Shown: positions 8,419-17,472, counted from the first letter of the stretch. The stretch: 64,000 nucleotides of DNA from Actinoplanes lutulentus (GCF_003259845.1 NZ_QLMJ01000014.1:62001-126000); one strand, 5' to 3'. Made by a program: numbers and translations. Notes: a model not told the origin generated them from the sequence alone.

Positions 8419-8482
8419 ATCGGGATCGTCGCCCGAGCCGACCCGGTTCGGCGAGTGGGATTCCCCGTTCAGGGGAGGGAAA

Positions 8483-9349
8483 TCAGCGGCCCAGCGCTGC
8501 GAGCGTGGTCCGCACCTGGCCGACCGGGTCCGGGCCGAGGGGTCGCAGCACCAGCGTGCTCATCCCCGCGTCGGTGATCGCCTGCACCTTGGCCGGGATC
8601 TGTGCCACCGGGCCGATCAGCGAGAACAGGTCCGACGGGTCGACGCCGAGCCACTCGGACTGGATGCGTACCAAATCGCCTGTGATCTTTTCGGCGTCAG
8701 CCGAATCGTCGTTGACGTGCAGGAACACGAAAACGATCGCCTCATGATCGGGTTTGGCGCCGCCCTCGCGCACGTGCGCGAGCGACTCGCTCAGCTGCAC
8801 CGGGCCGTTGCCCTCGGCGATGATCGTCCCGTCCGCGACCCGGCCGGAGAGCGCCAGCGAGAGCGGCTTGACCACGCCGGTGACGATCGGCGGCACGACC
8901 TTGGGCGGGTGCACGAGTTTCACTCCATCGATGTGCACCTCGCGGCCGTGCAGCGTCACCGTCTCGCCGTTCAGCAGGCCGCGGGTCGCGACGATGCTCT
9001 CTTCGAGCAGGGCGAGTTTCGACTTGTGATCGGCGCCGACCTGGCGCATCCAGCCCGCGACGCCATGACCGAGGCCGGCGACGACGCGGCCGGGGTAGAC
9101 CCGGGCGAGCATCGCCAGCTCCATGGCGAACAGCGCCGGGTTGCGGAGCGGCACCGGCGCGATGCCGATGCCGACCCGGATCCGCGAGGTGGCGGCGAGG
9201 GCCAGCGCCACCGTGCTGATCGCCCCGGCCCAGCCCAGATCCTCGACGACCCAGAGGTCGTCGACGCCGGCCTCCTCCATCGCCTTGGCGTAGGCGGGCA
9301 GTTCCTCGGGGGCACGGTCGCGGTCGAACATCACTCCGATTCGAGACAT
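8483..9349 (-). CDS. LLM-class F420-dependent oxidoreductase
   Basis: The 288-residue protein has the luciferase-like TIM-barrel pattern: VDDLWVVEDLGWAGAISTVALALAATSRIRVGIGIAPVPLRNP near the N-terminus and VVAGLGHGV in the middle. Family members in actinobacteria usually use coenzyme F420, but the cofactor is inferred. The ATG at 9349 overlaps the stop of the helicase gene by one base (TGATG), so the two are an operon. Confidence 0.85.
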   Translation of the reverse strand: MSRIGVMFDRDRAPEELPAYAKAMEEAGVDDLWVVEDLGWAGAISTVALALAATSRIRVGIGIAPVPLRNPALFAMELAMLARVYPGRVVAGLGHGVAGWMRQVGADHKSKLALLEESIVATRGLLNGETVTLHGREVHIDGVKLVHPPKVVPPIVTGVVKPLSLALSGRVADGTIIAEGNGPVQLSESLAHVREGGAKPDHEAIVFVFLHVNDDSADAEKITGDLVRIQSEWLGVDPSDLFSLIGPVAQIPAKVQAITDAGMSTLVLRPLGPDPVGQVRTTLAALGR

Positions 9350-11352
9350 CAATCGATCCTAAGGGCGTCGGGCAGCGGCTCGGCGTGCAACACCGACAGC
9401 CGGGTCACGGCCCGGGTGAGCACCACGTAGAGGCGGTTCAGACCCTTCGGCTCGGCGGCCACGATCGCGGCGGGCTCGTGGACGATGACATGGTCGTACT
9501 CAAGGCCTTTGACCAGCGTCGCGGGCACCACCGTGACGCGCGCTTCGGACTCGGTCTCGTCGGGGGTCGCGTGCTCGATGCCCGCCGCGGTGAGGTGACC
9601 GCGGAGCCGGTCCACCGCGTCGTCCGCGGCGATGACCGAAACCGATCCCTCATGCCCGAGCGCGGCGGTGACCTCGGCGAGAGTCCGGGCGTCCAGGTCC
9701 GCGGGGTCCGGCACGGCGATCACCGCGAGGTCGCCGTCGCGGCGAAGCGACACCGCTTCCGGCACGTTCACCCCGAGCCAGGGCAGCAGGCGATTCGCCA
9801 GCGCAACAACTGCCTCGGGTACGCGGAACCCGACGGTCAGCGGCACCACGGCGGCGTCCGGCTTGCCGAGGTGCCCGAGGATCTCCCGCCAGTCCGTGGC
9901 CGCCCAGGGTGCCGTGCCCTGCGCGAGATCACCGAGCAGCGTGATCGAGCCGTGCTCGCTGCGCCGGGCGATCACCCGGGCCTGCATGGGCGACATGTCC
10001 TGAGCCTCGTCGACGACCACGTGACCGAAACTGTTCTCCCGGTCGAGGAGCCCGGCGGCCTCGTCGAGCAGCACCAGATCGGCCGTCGTGAACTTCGCCG
10101 ACTTCGCGGTCTTCGGCGGCTTGGCCCAGCGGATCGCGTCCTGTTCGGACTCGGTGAGCAGGTCGCCGGCGATCGACGGGTCGGTCAGCACGCCGGCGAC
10201 CAGCGTCTCCGCGGTGACGGCCGGCCAGGTCGACTCAAGGAACTCGGTGACCGGCCCGATCTTGCTCATCTTGCGCAGCCAGGTCTCGTTGGGGGAGTTG
10301 CCGGTGCGGTACTCCGACTGGCGTTGCAGCAGGCCGACGACGCGGGCGCGGACACGTTCCCGGCCGACCGCGTACGGCAGGCCGTCACGGCGTGCCTCGT
10401 CGACGATCCGGCGCAGCGGCTCGGTGTCGATCCGCCAGCGGTACGAACCGTCCGACACCATGATCGGCACGGTGGGCTTGCCCAGGCGGCCCCACAGGGC
10501 TTTGCGGAGCACCTGCGCCATGCGTACGTCATGTTTGATCAACGCAGCCGGCGGCGAGTCGACCGCCTTGACCGGCACCCGGCCGATGAGTTCTTCCAGT
10601 GTGGACTGCTGAACCTCGACCTCACCGAGGGTCGGCAGGACCGCCGAGATGTACGACAGGAATGCGGTGTTCGGCCCGACGATCAGCACGCCGGAGCGGC
10701 GCAACCGTTCCCGGTGCAGGTAGAGCAGGAATGCCGCGCGGTGCAGGCCGACCGCGGTCTTGCCGGTGCCGGGCGCGCCCTGCACGCAGATCGAGTCGCC
10801 GAGATCGGCGCGGACCAGCTCGTCCTGCTCCGGCTGAATGGTGGCGACGATGTCCCGCATCGGCCCGACACGTGGGCGCTCGATCTCAGCGGTCAGGATC
10901 CGGCTGCTGGTGCCGAGCTCCTCGCCGCGATCAAGATGCTCGTCCTCGAAGCTGGTCAGATCACCTTTGACGAAGCCGAACCGGCGCCGGACGGCGACAC
11001 CCTGCGGGTCACGGACGCTGGCCCGGTAGAAGCTCCGCGACAGCGGCGCCCGCCAGTCGAGGACCATCGGCTCGCCCAGGTCGTCGGTGACGTGCCGCCG
11101 CCCCACGTGATAGGCGGCCTCGTCGATGTCGAGCCGGCCGAAGAAGAGCGGCGTCTCCGGGTCGTCGGCGAGCTCCTTGACCCGCCGGGCCATGTGCCGG
11201 CCCAGCTGCTCGGCGGTGTACGCGTCGCCGGCGACCTTGTCACCCGCGGCGAAAAGCGACTGCGCCCGGTCACGCATGCGGCGCAGCGCGGCCCGGGACT
11301 CGATGAGATGGGTACGTTCGGCGGCGAGCTCAGTATCCAGATCGGTGGGCAC
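9349..11352 (-). CDS. helR: HelR/HelD-like superfamily 1 ATPase (RNA polymerase recycling)
   Basis: The 667-residue protein has Walker A (GAPGTGKTAVGLHR), a UvrD-type Walker B (VVDEAQDMSP) and motif VI-like residues near VVLTRAVTRL. The N-terminal coiled-coil (ELAAERTHLIESRAALRRM) and the region PEQDELVRADLGDSICV are typical of HelD/HelR factors rather than DNA-repair UvrD helicases. Such proteins remove RNA polymerase from DNA and in actinobacteria can protect it from rifamycin. No rifamycin-associated element was seen upstream. A general UvrD/Rep-type helicase is the alternative. Confidence 0.75.
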   Translation of the reverse strand: MPTDLDTELAAERTHLIESRAALRRMRDRAQSLFAAGDKVAGDAYTAEQLGRHMARRVKELADDPETPLFFGRLDIDEAAYHVGRRHVTDDLGEPMVLDWRAPLSRSFYRASVRDPQGVAVRRRFGFVKGDLTSFEDEHLDRGEELGTSSRILTAEIERPRVGPMRDIVATIQPEQDELVRADLGDSICVQGAPGTGKTAVGLHRAAFLLYLHRERLRRSGVLIVGPNTAFLSYISAVLPTLGEVEVQQSTLEELIGRVPVKAVDSPPAALIKHDVRMAQVLRKALWGRLGKPTVPIMVSDGSYRWRIDTEPLRRIVDEARRDGLPYAVGRERVRARVVGLLQRQSEYRTGNSPNETWLRKMSKIGPVTEFLESTWPAVTAETLVAGVLTDPSIAGDLLTESEQDAIRWAKPPKTAKSAKFTTADLVLLDEAAGLLDRENSFGHVVVDEAQDMSPMQARVIARRSEHGSITLLGDLAQGTAPWAATDWREILGHLGKPDAAVVPLTVGFRVPEAVVALANRLLPWLGVNVPEAVSLRRDGDLAVIAVPDPADLDARTLAEVTAALGHEGSVSVIAADDAVDRLRGHLTAAGIEHATPDETESEARVTVVPATLVKGLEYDHVIVHEPAAIVAAEPKGLNRLYVVLTRAVTRLSVLHAEPLPDALRID

Positions 11353-11520
11353 AGATCATCCCCAGAGAATTCGAGGGCTGCTGCTCGCGTATCCGCAGGA
11401 CAGGTAGGCCGCCGGCGGCGCGGGGACGCCCGCTGCGGTGCATTGTCACCACGGCCGTCAAGCGGCCCTCCACGCTACGCCTTGACAGCCGTCTGTCCAC
11501 CGAATTAGCGACTGCCAGTC

Positions 11521-11538
11521 GAGATATCCTGAGATATC
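11521..11538 (+). promoter_or_regulatory. Direct repeat GAGATATC x2 ahead of the antitoxin gene
   Basis: GAGATATC occurs at 11521-11528 and 11531-11538, exactly 10 bp apart, each holding the palindrome GATATC. It lies 16 bases before the antitoxin start and downstream of a TTGACA (11482-11487). Antitoxins of this class bind such sites to repress their own operon, so it is a candidate operator. Confidence 0.45.
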
Positions 11539-11553
11539 AAAGGGGGTGTGGAG

Positions 11554-11772
11554 ATGGATCTATTGATTCGTGACGTTCCCGACGAAGTGGTGGCTGCCAT
11601 GGACGCCGAGGCCAGGCGCCTCGGCCTCTCCCGCAGCGAGGTCCTGCGGCGAACCTTGGCGCGGGCATTCCCCCAGGAGAACCGCAAGGTGACGATGGCC
11701 GATCTGGTGAGCTTCGAAGACCAGTACGCCGGGCTCGCCGACGAGGAGTTGATGACCGAGGCCTGGCGGTGA
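11554..11772 (+). CDS. vapB: Ribbon-helix-helix antitoxin (VapB/FitA type)
   Basis: The 72-residue protein starts with a ribbon-helix-helix DNA-binding fold (DLLIRDVPDEVVAAMDAEARRLGLSRSEVLRRTL) and ends with an acidic tail that would bind the toxin. The ribosome site AGGGGG at 11541-11546 fits ATG 11554 better than the in-frame GTG at 11548. Its stop overlaps the start of the PIN toxin by 4 bases, the standard antitoxin-toxin order. Confidence 0.88.
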   Translation: MDLLIRDVPDEVVAAMDAEARRLGLSRSEVLRRTLARAFPQENRKVTMADLVSFEDQYAGLADEELMTEAWR

Positions 11773-12185
11773 CCGGCTGGCTGATCGACAAGTCGGCCCT
11801 GGTGCGCATCTCGAAGAGCGTCGACGCCGAGGGCTGGCTCGAACGGCTCGGGCGGGGGCTGGTCCGGATAACCACCCCGACATTGCTGGAGGTCGGCTTC
11901 TCGGCGCGGTCGGGTCCCGAGCATCGCAGGCACTCGAGTCAGCCGCCGCTCTCGTTGATGCCGGTCGAGTTCATGACTCCCGCCGCGGAGCAGCGTGCTG
12001 TCGAGGTGCAGGCGCTTCTGGCGGATCAGGGCCGGCATCGGGCGCCGTCCGTTCCTGACCTGCTGGTCGCCGCGGTTGCCGAGCGATCCGGGCTCACCGT
12101 GCTGCATCTCGACAAGGACTTCGACATCATCGCTGAGATCACCGGCCAATCTGTGGAGCGCCTCCACGTGACGGGAGATGAGTGA
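11769..12185 (+). CDS. vapC: PIN-domain ribonuclease toxin (VapC type)
   Basis: The 138-residue protein has the PIN acidic residues D7, E41, D97 and D115, in the expected contexts (LIDKSAL, TLLEVGF, VPDLLVAA, LHLDKDFD). PIN toxins are Mg-dependent ribonucleases that cleave tRNA or rRNA when free of antitoxin; the target here is unknown. It is coupled to the antitoxin upstream and its stop overlaps the start region of the ArsR-like regulator, so all three may share a transcript. Confidence 0.9.
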   Translation: MTGWLIDKSALVRISKSVDAEGWLERLGRGLVRITTPTLLEVGFSARSGPEHRRHSSQPPLSLMPVEFMTPAAEQRAVEVQALLADQGRHRAPSVPDLLVAAVAERSGLTVLHLDKDFDIIAEITGQSVERLHVTGDE

Positions 12186-12769
12186 TGGCGGAGCAGGAGA
12201 GTGGGCTGGCTCAGGTGCGGATCAGCGATGCGCGGACGATGCGGGCGCTGGCGCATCCGGCGCGGATCGAGATCGTCGAGCATCTCACCGTGACCGGGGC
12301 CGCGATGACGGCGACCGAGTGTGCCGGGCTCGTCGGCCTCTCGCCGAGCGCTACCAGCTATCACCTGCGTGAGCTGGCGAAATACGACCTCGTCGAGCAG
12401 GCGCCGAGCCAGGGTGACGGCCGGGAGCGGCGGTGGCGCAGCAAGGCCGCCAACCTCATGTTCGACGCCGACGCCGAGCATCCCGAGTCGTTCGCGGCGG
12501 AGCGGGCGCTCGTCGAGCTCTACCTGGCCCGCGACAAGGACCGCATCCGCGAGTGGATGGAGCGTCAGCCGCAGGAGACGAAGCAGTGGCGTGAGGCGTC
12601 GCAGCTGATGGGCCAGCAACTCCTGGTCACCGCCGAGGAGCTGACCCAGCTGAGTGATCAGATTCGGTCGCTGCTGGAGCCCTACAAGCTGCGGACCAGG
12701 CAGGACGACGCACCCGAGGACGCCCGCCAGGTGGTGATTCAGTACGCGGCTTTCCCCGTGACTACTTGA
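12182..12769 (+). CDS. ArsR-like winged-helix transcriptional regulator
   Basis: The 195-residue protein has an ArsR-type winged helix at about 15-95 (MRALAHPARIEIVEHL, then TATECAGLVGLSPSATSYHLRELAKYDLVEQ). No metal-binding Cys pair is visible, so it may sense an organic ligand or stress. The C-terminal 100 residues are helical and acidic. GTG 12182 and ATG 12185 are both possible starts. The MFS pump lies directly downstream, and a 40-bp palindrome at the pump start is a likely target. Confidence 0.85.
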   Translation: MMAEQESGLAQVRISDARTMRALAHPARIEIVEHLTVTGAAMTATECAGLVGLSPSATSYHLRELAKYDLVEQAPSQGDGRERRWRSKAANLMFDADAEHPESFAAERALVELYLARDKDRIREWMERQPQETKQWREASQLMGQQLLVTAEELTQLSDQIRSLLEPYKLRTRQDDAPEDARQVVIQYAAFPVTT

Positions 12770-12776
12770 GTCGATC

Positions 12777-12816
12777 AGATGTGAAGGATTACTTTCGAAG
12801 TATGTCCTTCACATCT
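12777..12816 (+). promoter_or_regulatory. 40-bp palindrome covering the MFS start codon (candidate operator)
   Basis: Left arm AGATGTGAAGGA at 12777-12788 and right arm TCCTTCACATCT at 12805-12816 are perfect inverse complements, with TTCGAA at the exact centre (12794-12799). The probable ATG of the MFS gene (12802) lies between the arms. It is well placed to bind the dimeric ArsR-like regulator, or to fold in mRNA and hide the start. Confidence 0.7.
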
Positions 12817-14025
12817 GCCGAGTCGCGCTGGGCTGACGTCCACCTCGCCGCGACCGGACGCGCCATCTCGGTCTGCGGCGATCTGCTGGCGGCGACCACG
12901 CTCGCCCTGGTTCTTCAGGACTCCGGGCACGGTGGTCTCGCCGTCTCCGGGCTGCTCCTGGCGGCGAGCCTCCCGATCGCACTGCTCGCCCCGCTCACCG
13001 GGCGTCTCGTGGACCGTGCGGACAGTCGTACCCTCCTGGTTTGCGCGGGTCTCGCCCAGGCCGCGCTCTGCGCGGCGCTGATCTTCACCACCCAGCCGGT
13101 TTTGATCATCGCGCTGGTGGCGCTGCTCGCGTGCGGCGTCGCGGTCACCCAGCCGACCTTCGCCGCGCTGGTCCCGGGCATGGTGCGCGAGGCCGATCTG
13201 GCGCGCGCGAGCGGCCTCGTGCAGACCGCCGGGCAGATCGGGATGCTCGCGGCACCGGCCCTCGCCGGCATCCTGCTCGGTCAGGCCGGCCCGAAACTGC
13301 CACTCACGCTCGCTGCCGCGAGCTATCTCGCGCTGGTCGGAATCGGACTTCTCATTCGTACGCGTAGAGGCGCACCCACCGGGGCCACAAAACCGCCGGC
13401 CGTGTCTTTTCGGCTGCGCGACGACCGCGTGCTCACCGTGATGACCGTGGCGGTCGCCGCTGTCGTCGGCGGGGTGAGCGCGATCAACGTCTTCGAGGTC
13501 TTCTTCATCCGGGACACGCTCGGCGCCTCCACCAGCGTCTACGGCTTCGTGATGGCGTCCTGGACGGTCGGGATGCTGTCCGCGAGCCTGACCTTCGGGC
13601 GGGCGCCGCGCCGCTGGATCACCCTGCCGACGGTTCTCGCTCTGCTCGGCTTCACCTGCGCCATGGTGTGCGCCGGCGCGACCGTGTCCAGTGCCGGCTG
13701 GCTGATCCCGCTCTGGATCGTCGGCGGGGCGGCGAACGGCGCTCTCAACATCTGCACCACCGTGCTGATCGCGAGCCGGGTCCCGTCGGCGGCGCACGGC
13801 CGTGCTTTCGCCGTGACGACCGCAGCCGTGCAGGGCGCCGGGCTGACCGGCCTGCTCGTGGCCGGCCCGCTCGCCGAGGCCTTCGAGCCCCGGATCCTGG
13901 TCGCGGCCGCCGGAGCCGCCGGGATCCTGGCCGCGCTGGCGTGCCTGCCGATGGTGCGATCTGAGCCACCCGCCACCCCGGCGACCGGTGGTCGCAGCGA
14001 GATCAGGGATAACGTCGCAGCATGA
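12802..14025 (+). CDS. MFS efflux transporter
   Basis: The 407-residue protein has about 12 membrane segments and the MFS loop signature at GRLVDRADSRTLLV (loop 2-3). It resembles DHA-type drug exporters with a paired ArsR regulator. Start choice: the open frame reaches a TTG at 12766 overlapping the regulator, but ATG 12802 gives the usual short MFS N-terminus; GTG 12781 is a further option. The stop overlaps mqnA by 4 bases (ATGA), an odd coupling of a pump to a menaquinone enzyme. Confidence 0.87.
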   Translation: MSFTSAESRWADVHLAATGRAISVCGDLLAATTLALVLQDSGHGGLAVSGLLLAASLPIALLAPLTGRLVDRADSRTLLVCAGLAQAALCAALIFTTQPVLIIALVALLACGVAVTQPTFAALVPGMVREADLARASGLVQTAGQIGMLAAPALAGILLGQAGPKLPLTLAAASYLALVGIGLLIRTRRGAPTGATKPPAVSFRLRDDRVLTVMTVAVAAVVGGVSAINVFEVFFIRDTLGASTSVYGFVMASWTVGMLSASLTFGRAPRRWITLPTVLALLGFTCAMVCAGATVSSAGWLIPLWIVGGAANGALNICTTVLIASRVPSAAHGRAFAVTTAAVQGAGLTGLLVAGPLAEAFEPRILVAAAGAAGILAALACLPMVRSEPPATPATGGRSEIRDNVAA

Positions 14026-14873
14026 GCGACAGCGTCCGTCGGCCCCGGGTCGGGCACATCCAGTTCCTGAACTGCCTCCCGATCTACTGGGGGCTGATGC
14101 GTTCGGGCGCTCTCCTCGACGTCGACCTGCACAAGGACACTCCGGAACGGCTCAGTGCCGCGCTGGTCGCCGGTGATCTGGACATCGGGCCGATCACCCT
14201 CGTCGAATACCTGCGGCACGCCGACGAGCTGCTCCTGCTGCCTGACCTGGCGGTCGGCAGCGACGGGCCGGTGCTCTCGGTCAATCTGGTCTCCACCCGG
14301 CCTCCGGCCGAGCTCGACGGGCGGCCGGTCGCGCTCGGTTCCACCTCGCGGACCGGCGTCCTGCTCGCGCAGATGCTTCTGGCCGAGAGGTACGGGGTGG
14401 AGCCCGAGTACTTCCGCTGCCCGCCCGACCTGTCGCAGATGCTGATGGAGGCCGACGCCGGCGTGCTGATCGGCGACCCGGCCCTGCGCGCCATGTACGA
14501 GGCGCCCGCCCTCGGCCTCCAGGTGATCGACCTGGCCGACGCGTGGAAGGAGTGGACCGGGCTGCCGATGGTGTTCGCCGTCTGGGCGGTCCGCAAGGAC
14601 TTCGCAGCCGCACACCCGGGCCTGGTCAAGGACGTGCACGAGGCGTTCCAGCGGTCCCGCGACCTGGCGCTCAAGGAACTGGACGAGGTCGCCGAGGCCG
14701 GCGCCCGGTGGGAGCCGTTCGACGCGGCCACCCTCGCCAACTACTTCCGGGCGCTGGACTTCTCGCTGGGTGAGCGGCAGATCGCCGGGCTGCGCGAGTT
14801 CGCCCGGCGTGGAGCGCTGCGTGGCGAGGTGCCGGCGCTTCCCGAGGACGGGCCCCACTTCGCCGACGTCTAG
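14022..14873 (+). CDS. mqnA: Chorismate dehydratase MqnA (futalosine pathway)
   Basis: The 283-residue protein carries the MqnA pattern: VGHIQFLNCLPIYWGL at the N-terminus, then LDIGPITLVEYL, and VGSDGPVLSVNL, followed by LGSTSRTGVLLA. It converts chorismate to 3-enolpyruvyl-benzoate, the first step of futalosine menaquinone synthesis, in the cytoplasm. mqnC and menG lie 8-10 kb downstream on the same strand, and an MqnE-like remnant lies upstream. It overlaps the MFS gene by 4 bases. Confidence 0.92.
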   Translation: MSDSVRRPRVGHIQFLNCLPIYWGLMRSGALLDVDLHKDTPERLSAALVAGDLDIGPITLVEYLRHADELLLLPDLAVGSDGPVLSVNLVSTRPPAELDGRPVALGSTSRTGVLLAQMLLAERYGVEPEYFRCPPDLSQMLMEADAGVLIGDPALRAMYEAPALGLQVIDLADAWKEWTGLPMVFAVWAVRKDFAAAHPGLVKDVHEAFQRSRDLALKELDEVAEAGARWEPFDAATLANYFRALDFSLGERQIAGLREFARRGALRGEVPALPEDGPHFADV

Positions 14874-14880
14874 TTTTCGT

Positions 14881-14898
14881 CTCTCCTTCATCGGAGAG
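14881..14898 (+). terminator. Weak stem-loop after mqnA
   Basis: CTCTCC (14881-14886) pairs with GGAGAG (14893-14898) around TTCATC, just after the mqnA stop. The stem is short and lacks a T-run. Confidence 0.35.
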
Positions 14899-14969
14899 GT
14901 TCCCTGGTCCTCCCCGGTCGCCTTTAGGATCCTCGGACTTCCCGCCGTTGATCTCTGAGATCGGTGACC

Positions 14970-16475
14970 ATGCGTCTGCGTACTCTGTTCCATCGTCTTG
15001 CCCTGTCCGCACTGGTCAGTGGCCTGGCCGTGACCGGTCTGGCCCTGCCCGCGCAGGCCGCCGAGGAAGAGTTCCCGTTCGTGGCGGTGCTTGGCCCGGA
15101 GACGGTCACCGTGATCAGCGGGCAGTCGAAGACGGTCGAGCTCGACATCTACAACCTGACCACCATCGCGGCGAAGGACGTGGTCCTGAGCTTCGGCACC
15201 AAGGCCAAGCCGATCGGCGCGGACCTGGGGTTCACCCCGCCGGAAGGCTGTGACCAGACCACCTGCGACCTGGGCGACGTCAAGCCGGGCGAGCGGCGCA
15301 AGGTCAAGTTCTCGGTGAAGCCGGTGGCCGGCGCCGGCCCGGCGATTCATGTTCCCGTCGCCACCTGGGTCGGTGGCCTGCCGAGCTTCGAGACCTCGAT
15401 CGCGGTGGTGCAGACCGCCAAGGGCGGCGTCGACCTGGAAGTCAGCGACATCGCGAACCTGAAGGTCGGCCGGGGCAAGAGCGCGAACGTGCCGTTCGAG
15501 GTACGCAACACCGGCAACCGTGATGTCGAGGCGGTCGGCCTGTTCGTCTTTACGGCGTACTCCGACGTGGTCCCGGTGCTGAACTACCGCAACTGCCTCG
15601 TCGACGACGAGCTCGGCGGCGTCATCTGTGTCATCGACGAGCCGCTGGCGGGTGGCGGCACGTTCACCCTGCCCGAGTCGGCCCCGCTGCGGATCAAGGT
15701 GAAGCCCGACGCGCCAGGCCCGTACGAATACCCGGTCATCGTCGGCGCGGTCGGCCTGAGCGGCGATTACCTCGATGACTTCGCGCGCAAGACCGCGGGC
15801 GCGGCCGGCGCGGAGCTGAAGCTTCAGTCGGTGCCCACGGCGTCAGCCGACGAACCGGCCGGGATCGACGACCTCAACCCGGACGACAACCTCGCCGATT
15901 TCACGGTGGCGGTGCCGAAGTCGGCGGCGGACAGCAAAGCCATCGGCGGCGTCTTCGAGGGCAGTGCCGGGCAGACCGTGTCGGTCGAGGTCGGCGTACA
16001 GAACCTGGGCCCGACCGGGACGGTTCCGGCGAGCTTCCAGTGGTTCCCGTACGTCCACGTCACGATGCCGACCGGCGTCGCGCTGAGCGAGATCGACGAA
16101 TCGTGCCTGGCCGGGACGTCGCCGACTGAACTCAGTGACATCGAGTCGCTGGACGGCCGGGATTACGTCTGCGCGCTGGACGGCGTGGCCAAGAACGCCA
16201 AGGCGACCTTCACCTTCACCGGCGAGATCAGCGAGGGTGAGCACGCGCCGGGGACCGTGACGGTCGACGGCGGAGTGCAGGACGCGAAGAGCGGCAACGA
16301 CACGGCGGCTCTCACGGTGAAGCTGACCTCGGGCGGCGAGGGTGCCGGTGAGGCGCTGCCGATCACCGGGGCGCCGGCCGGCCTGCTCGCTGGTGGGGGT
16401 GTGGCGTTGCTGCTCGCGGGCGTGATCGCGTACCGAATGGCCCGTCGTCGCCGGATCATCACCGTCGTCGAGTGA
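14970..16475 (+). CDS. Sortase-type surface protein (LPITG) with CARDB-like repeats
   Basis: This roughly 501-residue protein has a signal peptide (cleavage near LPAQAAEE), three to four beta-sandwich-like stretches (for example TVISGQSKTVELDIYNLTT and KSANVPFEVRNTGNRDVEA) and a C-terminal anchor: LPITG, a hydrophobic span of about 20 residues, and a RRRR tail. It should be exported and linked to peptidoglycan by a sortase. Two disulfide-like Cys pairs occur. The function is unknown; adhesion or surface structure is a guess. GTG 14964 is an alternative start. It ends in a strong terminator. Confidence 0.8.
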   Translation: MRLRTLFHRLALSALVSGLAVTGLALPAQAAEEEFPFVAVLGPETVTVISGQSKTVELDIYNLTTIAAKDVVLSFGTKAKPIGADLGFTPPEGCDQTTCDLGDVKPGERRKVKFSVKPVAGAGPAIHVPVATWVGGLPSFETSIAVVQTAKGGVDLEVSDIANLKVGRGKSANVPFEVRNTGNRDVEAVGLFVFTAYSDVVPVLNYRNCLVDDELGGVICVIDEPLAGGGTFTLPESAPLRIKVKPDAPGPYEYPVIVGAVGLSGDYLDDFARKTAGAAGAELKLQSVPTASADEPAGIDDLNPDDNLADFTVAVPKSAADSKAIGGVFEGSAGQTVSVEVGVQNLGPTGTVPASFQWFPYVHVTMPTGVALSEIDESCLAGTSPTELSDIESLDGRDYVCALDGVAKNAKATFTFTGEISEGEHAPGTVTVDGGVQDAKSGNDTAALTVKLTSGGEGAGEALPITGAPAGLLAGGGVALLLAGVIAYRMARRRRIITVVE

Positions 16476-16483
16476 GAGTTTGC

Positions 16484-16508
16484 AGGCCGGGAGCAACGCT
16501 CCCGGCCT
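16484..16508. terminator. Bidirectional terminator between surface protein and aldo/keto reductase
   Basis: A perfect 11-bp GC stem (16484-16494 with 16498-16508) closes an AAC loop, between two convergent genes. Confidence 0.8.
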
Positions 16509-16514
16509 TGCTCG

Positions 16515-17468
16515 TCAATTGAGGATCGTCTCCAGCGCCACGATGTCGGCCGCGGTGAGTTCCCAGGACCCGGCCGCCGCGTTCGCCTGGACCTGCTCGG
16601 CCGTGGTGGCGCCGGCGATCACGCTGGTCACCGCGGGCAGCGCGGCAAGACCGGCGATCGCGACGTCGAGCAGGCTGTGGCCCCGCTCCGCACCGAACGC
16701 GGTCAGCGCCTCGATGGTGTCCCAGTCGGCCTCCTCCAGCCAGGGCGTGTAACGGTCCTGGGACAGGCGGGTGCCGGCGGCTGGCGGCTCGCCACGGCGG
16801 TACTTGCCGGACAGCAGGCCGGAGTCGAGCGGGAAGAACGGCAGCAGCCCGAGGCCGAACTGCTCGCAGGCCGGGACCACCTCCGCTTCGGCCTCCCGGT
16901 GCAGCAGGCTGTACCGGTTCTGCGCGCTGATGAACCGGGTCTGCCCACTGGTCCGCGCGGTCCAGTCGGCGTCGGCGATCTGCCAGCCGGAGAAGTTCGA
17001 GTTGCCGAGGTACCGGACCTTGCCGGAGCGGACCAGGTCGTCCAGCGCGGCGAGCGTCTCGTCGATCGGGGTGGCCGGGTCCGGCTCGTGCATCTGGTAG
17101 AGGTCGATGTAATCGGTCTCCAGCCGGCGCAGCGACGCCTCGACGGCCCGGGTGATGTACCGCCGGGAGCCACGGGCGCCGAAGTCGCGGCCGTTCAGGC
17201 CCTCCATGTTCATACCGAACTTGGTGGCGAGAACCGCTTCCTCGCGCCGGCCCTTGAGAGCGGCGCCGAGCAGCTCTTCCGAGGTGCCGTGCGGGGCGCC
17301 GTAGATGTCCGCCGTGTCGAACAGCGTGATGCCGGCGTCGAACGCCGCGTCGACCACCTCGCGGGTGCCCTCGGCGTCCAGCTTGCGGCCGAAGTTGTTG
17401 CAGCCGATGCCGACGACGGACACCACGAGGCCCGAGTCGCCCAGCCGGCGGTAGGTCATCTCACTCAC
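16515..17468 (-). CDS. Aldo/keto reductase
   Basis: The 317-residue protein is a TIM-barrel AKR with the catalytic tetrad visible: Asp and Tyr in DTADIYG, Lys in LATKFG and His in YQMHEPD. The C-terminal NADPH-binding pattern is at VIAGATTAEQVQANA. The substrate is unknown. The start was set at the GTG at 17468, nine bases after a GGAG; the open frame reaches a TTG at 17483, and ATG at 17459 is also possible. The upstream region is dense in short palindromes. Confidence 0.87.
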   Translation of the reverse strand: MSEMTYRRLGDSGLVVSVVGIGCNNFGRKLDAEGTREVVDAAFDAGITLFDTADIYGAPHGTSEELLGAALKGRREEAVLATKFGMNMEGLNGRDFGARGSRRYITRAVEASLRRLETDYIDLYQMHEPDPATPIDETLAALDDLVRSGKVRYLGNSNFSGWQIADADWTARTSGQTRFISAQNRYSLLHREAEAEVVPACEQFGLGLLPFFPLDSGLLSGKYRRGEPPAAGTRLSQDRYTPWLEEADWDTIEALTAFGAERGHSLLDVAIAGLAALPAVTSVIAGATTAEQVQANAAAGSWELTAADIVALETILN

Positions 17469-17472
17469 GGTC

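Noticed and set aside
11353..11480. Rifamycin-associated element before the HelR-like gene
   Set aside because: I looked for the known inverted repeat and did not find it.
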